Source: Polaromonas sp. (GTDB taxonomy: Bacteria > Pseudomonadota > Gammaproteobacteria > Burkholderiales > Burkholderiaceae_C). Taken from it: 64,000 bases of DNA. Shown one piece after another: positions 61,355 to 64,000 of this stretch. Under the pieces are notes generated by a model. The model searched no databases. It worked only from the letters and a program-made list of their open reading frames with translations, and was not told the origin of the DNA. Position 1 is the first letter of the stretch. Each line of letters starts with the position of its first letter. The DNA lies in contig NZ_JAAFGZ010000017.1 of assembly GCF_010365105.1 (NCBI RefSeq), forward strand, positions 1 through 64,000, written 5' to 3'. The position numbers were made by a program, and so were the translations under genes.

Positions 61355-62500
61355 CTATTGCAATTGACCAGTGAAAGCCTGATGCAGAATAGATTTTTTC
61401 AGTTCAGCAAGAGCATTGAATTTTTGCTGGTAGACAGATTCCAAACTTTGTACGTAGCTAAACAAGTCTTCGAGTTTATCGACCACAGCTTTTTGATCTT
61501 TGACGGATGGAGGATATGGAATCACGAGATTAGACAAGGTGGTCTGATTTAAGCTCTTTATATTCACACCGTTGCCACCGTCAATCATTGTTTTTCTGGC
61601 GGTTTTTGATTTCAAAAAATGACATAGATATTCAGGAGTAACACTATCGCCTTCAAGTCTTGCCCTAATTGTGAATCCAGAAAATGTCGTCTTACGTTCA
61701 AGTTCACCAATCAGGATGCAACGTCCTATCAGTTCCAAATTTCCATTGGATCGCACAAACAAAACGTCATTTTTTTTCAGTAAGTCTGAATCAGGTAAGC
61801 TACCTTCCGTAATTACGCTGTCTAAGTTTTCTACTTGTGCGTGAAAGTGATTTTTGAAATTTCTTACACCGACAATTTCTATTGCCTCACCTTTGCTGGA
61901 TTTTGTGAAATTTATCCCATTTCTGAATGAGGCCAAATCACCCAATCGCTTGTAAACCCAACTTGCATCTTGCTGAACGAAGATAATTTGAAGGTGACAC
62001 TCAAAAAGCTCACGAGCATTACTCAGGTTCTTTTCAACATTTTTCGCAGCAGTAGCTAAACCTTCACATGCTTCATCAAGAATGGCGACTATACGTTGTT
62101 GTTCTTGTAGGTTTGTCAATTGAACAGGTAATTTTTCGAAATGCCTCATTCGCAATGATTTCACTGTAGCTCCTACCGCCACGGTGGGAAAATAGTCACT
62201 CCTGTAGTGCAGATAGTGATAAAGATATCGAATATCTAGCTTGTCTATTGGTTCAAACAGTGCGTAGGCTCTTTGGTGAAGGTCAAACTTCCCTGAAAAA
62301 TGCCTTGGCAGGAATTCTGTACCTTCACCGGGAATAATGAGTGCTTCGCAATCAAACAAATATTGACTGCTACGTTTGATTTTTTTTGATCTGTCAAAGA
62401 ATGCAAATTCACCGTCATCAACAGCATCCTGCGTGTCAGACTTTCCGTTCTTAATGGTGCAAAGTTCGCCCATCGGTACAGTACGCCATCCTGCCTTCAT
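61355..62500 (-). CDS. hsdS: Type I restriction enzyme specificity subunit (HsdS)
   Basis: Two target-recognition domains set the methylation and cutting site. The first (residues ~1-140) begins GWRTVPMGELCTIKNGKS and ends with LQEQQRIVAILDEACEGL; the second begins VYKRLGDLASFRNGINFTKSS and ends PYPPSVKDQKAVVDKLEDLFSYVQSL. The closing helices (LAELKKSILHQAFTGQL) are the usual ending. It overlaps the hsdM stop by 4 bp. Confidence 0.94.
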   Translation of the reverse strand: MKAGWRTVPMGELCTIKNGKSDTQDAVDDGEFAFFDRSKKIKRSSQYLFDCEALIIPGEGTEFLPRHFSGKFDLHQRAYALFEPIDKLDIRYLYHYLHYRSDYFPTVAVGATVKSLRMRHFEKLPVQLTNLQEQQRIVAILDEACEGLATAAKNVEKNLSNARELFECHLQIIFVQQDASWVYKRLGDLASFRNGINFTKSSKGEAIEIVGVRNFKNHFHAQVENLDSVITEGSLPDSDLLKKNDVLFVRSNGNLELIGRCILIGELERKTTFSGFTIRARLEGDSVTPEYLCHFLKSKTARKTMIDGGNGVNIKSLNQTTLSNLVIPYPPSVKDQKAVVDKLEDLFSYVQSLESVYQQKFNALAELKKSILHQAFTGQLQ

Positions 62501-63951
62501 AGCAAAGCCTTGATGCTTTCCAGAATCGCTGCACTTTCAATATCAAGCAAGGCAATTTCTTCAATAATTTCCTGTGGACTACGGTGTTGAATCTCTTCAT
62601 TGCGATTCGGGTTTTTCACTGATAGGTCATACGTTGACTTGTCAATTCCAGCTATATCTATCGACCATGAATTTGCAGAATTAGCCTTAGTTTTCTGAAG
62701 TTCCAAAAACTCAGCCAGATCAGATTCATTCAGGGGATTGGTCTTGCCAAGATTGCGTTCAAGGTTCAGTTGATAGAACCAGACTTTTTTGGTGGGAGTG
62801 CCCTTCTCAAAGAACAGCACCACCGTCTTCACACCAGCCCCTGTGAAGGTGCCACCGGGCATGTCGAGAACGGTATGCAGGTTGCAAGATTCCAGCAAGA
62901 GCTTGCGCAGACTCACCGACGCATTGTCGGTATTGCTCAGGAATGTGTTCTTGATGATGATGCCTGCTTTGCCATTCACCTTCAAAATCTTGATGAAGTG
63001 CTGCAAAAACAGAAATGAGGTTTCACCCGTTTTAATAGGAAAATTTTGCTGCACTTCGGCGCGTTCCTTGCTGCCAAACGGTGGATTGGCAGCTACCACA
63101 TCGAAGCGATCCTTTTCCTGAATGTCGGCAAGGTTCTCTGCCAGCGTGTTGGTGTGAACAATGTTGGGCGCTTCAATTCCATGCAGGATCATGTTCATCA
63201 CGCCAATGATGTACGCCAGCCCCTTTTTTTCCTTGCCGTAAAAGGTGGACTTTTGCAGGGTTTCCGCATCCTTGGTGGTTAGGGTCTTGCTGGCTTTCAG
63301 GTACTCAAACGCTTCCACCAGAAAACCAGCCGAACCGACAGCACCGTCATAAACCTTGTCACCGATCTTAGGGGCAATGACCTTGATGATGGTCTTGATG
63401 AGGGGGCGCGGCGAGTAATATTCACCACCATTACGACCTGCATTGCCCATGTTGGCAATCTTGGCTTCGTACAAGTGGGACATCTCATGCTTTTCTTCCC
63501 TGCTTCTGAACCGAAGGCCATCGATGATGTTCAGAATTTCACGCAGGTTGTACCCGCTGTGAATGCGGTTTTTCAGTTCGGAAAAAATCTCACCGATCTT
63601 GTATTCGATGGTGTTGGGGCTGACCGCATCAGATTTGAATTTTTTGAGGTACGGGAACAGCTTGTGTTCAACGAAATCCTTGAGGTCATCGCCTGTCAAG
63701 GCTTTGTGGTGGTCGAGCTTGCCATCCGTGCCTTTGGGGATGGCCCAGACCTTCCATGTGAAGTCTTCAGCAATGATGGGCTGGTAGGGCTTGCCTGCTA
63801 GTTGAGCGGCTGTTTGCTTGTCCCGCTCCAAGTCCTCAAGGTACTTCAGGAACAGAATCCATGAGGTCTGTTCGATGTAGTCCAACTCAGAGCCGCAACC
63901 CGCATCCCTGTGCAGAATGTTGTCGATATTTTTAAAGGCTTGCTCAAACAC
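62497..63951 (-). CDS. hsdM: Type I restriction enzyme methylase subunit (HsdM)
   Basis: N6-adenine methyltransferase of the complex. Motifs: N-terminal helical domain (SELDYIEQTSWILFLKYLEDLE), SAM-binding region (DKVYDGAVGSAGFLVEAFEYL, where the usual DPACGSGG is replaced by DGAVGSAG), the catalytic NPPF (VVAANPPFGSKE), and IIIKNTFLSN. 484 residues, complete within the window. First gene of the hsdM-hsdS-hsdR run. Confidence 0.93.
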   Translation of the reverse strand: MFEQAFKNIDNILHRDAGCGSELDYIEQTSWILFLKYLEDLERDKQTAAQLAGKPYQPIIAEDFTWKVWAIPKGTDGKLDHHKALTGDDLKDFVEHKLFPYLKKFKSDAVSPNTIEYKIGEIFSELKNRIHSGYNLREILNIIDGLRFRSREEKHEMSHLYEAKIANMGNAGRNGGEYYSPRPLIKTIIKVIAPKIGDKVYDGAVGSAGFLVEAFEYLKASKTLTTKDAETLQKSTFYGKEKKGLAYIIGVMNMILHGIEAPNIVHTNTLAENLADIQEKDRFDVVAANPPFGSKERAEVQQNFPIKTGETSFLFLQHFIKILKVNGKAGIIIKNTFLSNTDNASVSLRKLLLESCNLHTVLDMPGGTFTGAGVKTVVLFFEKGTPTKKVWFYQLNLERNLGKTNPLNESDLAEFLELQKTKANSANSWSIDIAGIDKSTYDLSVKNPNRNEEIQHRSPQEIIEEIALLDIESAAILESIKALL

Positions 63952-64000
63952 GCGGGTTCCTGTCGATTGCTAAGGGGTTGTATGTTGGGGTTACTCAGGT

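Larger units (their letters stand above)
44935..64000. mobile_element. Integrative genomic island at tRNA-Pro, right end outside the window
   Basis: Left boundary at a split tRNA-Pro gene beside a P4-type integrase. From about 46480 onward the DNA is visibly richer in A and T than the core, and gene content changes to integrase, AlpA, Rep-like, H-NS-like, HNH, orphan genes and type I restriction-modification. Neither interspersed repeat family of the core was seen in it. No phage structural or conjugation genes are visible in the 19 kb shown. Confidence 0.85.

Noticed and set aside
44935..64000. Complete prophage
   Set aside because: Integrase and AlpA are present but there are no capsid, tail, terminase or lysis genes in the 19 kb visible.
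1..64000. CRISPR array
   Set aside because: No regularly spaced direct repeats of 24-40 bp and no cas genes were seen; the repeats present are dispersed single copies.

Overview
The window looks like chromosome of a betaproteobacterium of the family Comamonadaceae, most like Polaromonas or a close relative. This rests on gene order, protein flavour and two small interspersed repeat families, not on any database search. A GC-rich core (about 1-44900) is followed from 44935 by an AT-richer accessory island that runs off the right edge.

Core, left part (1-15140, mostly minus strand): a nitrogen-control block glnA / DUF4124 protein / ntrB / ntrC, with a good sigma-54 promoter and an NtrC-type palindrome upstream of glnA; then a CinA-like protein, an EI24/CysZ-like membrane protein, a sterol-desaturase-family hydroxylase, a polysaccharide deacetylase, a YVTN beta-propeller protein and an RsuA-type pseudouridine synthase. 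Three copies of one ~90-bp repeat sit inside or between these genes within 3.6 kb, two of them translated as part of the host protein. A phospholipase-D/cardiolipin synthase, tmRNA (tag ANDERFALAA), gph, ubiG and an OmpA-family protein follow.

Core, middle (15397-29902, plus strand): a long housekeeping run gyrA - DUF2059 - serC - pheA - tyrA - aroA/cmk (fused) - rpsA - ihfB - lapA - lapB - hldA - hldD - comEA. It links DNA topology, serine and aromatic amino-acid synthesis, translation and LPS heptose synthesis and control.

Core, right part (30030-44634): a phaC-phaA-phaB polyhydroxybutyrate operon, pgeF, maiA, a compact six-gene cluster (39634 down to 35836) with roadblock/LC7, PAS, cytoplasmic PhnD-like and receiver-like proteins that looks like an uncharacterised sensory relay, then an ABM-domain protein, a Bug-type binding protein, a fumarylpyruvate-hydrolase-like protein, a Nudix hydrolase and rdgC.

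Island (44935 to beyond 64000): the 3' part of a tRNA-Pro(GGG) gene with its own terminator marks the left attachment site, directly before a P4-type tyrosine integrase. Behind it lie an AlpA regulator, a Rep-like HUH protein, an H-NS-family protein whose DNA-binding hook is altered, a DNA-binding-like/HNH pair, several orphans, an operon with an ADP-ribosylglycohydrolase and DUF3293 preceded by a strongly structured RNA element whose closing stem overlaps a terminator, three small exported proteins (one LprI-like), and a complete type I restriction-modification system (hsdM, hsdS, hsdR plus an associated gene). The island reads as a defence and mobility module. The structured RNA/ADP-ribosylglycohydrolase operon and the roadblock/PAS/PhnD-like cluster are the best candidates for undescribed biology.
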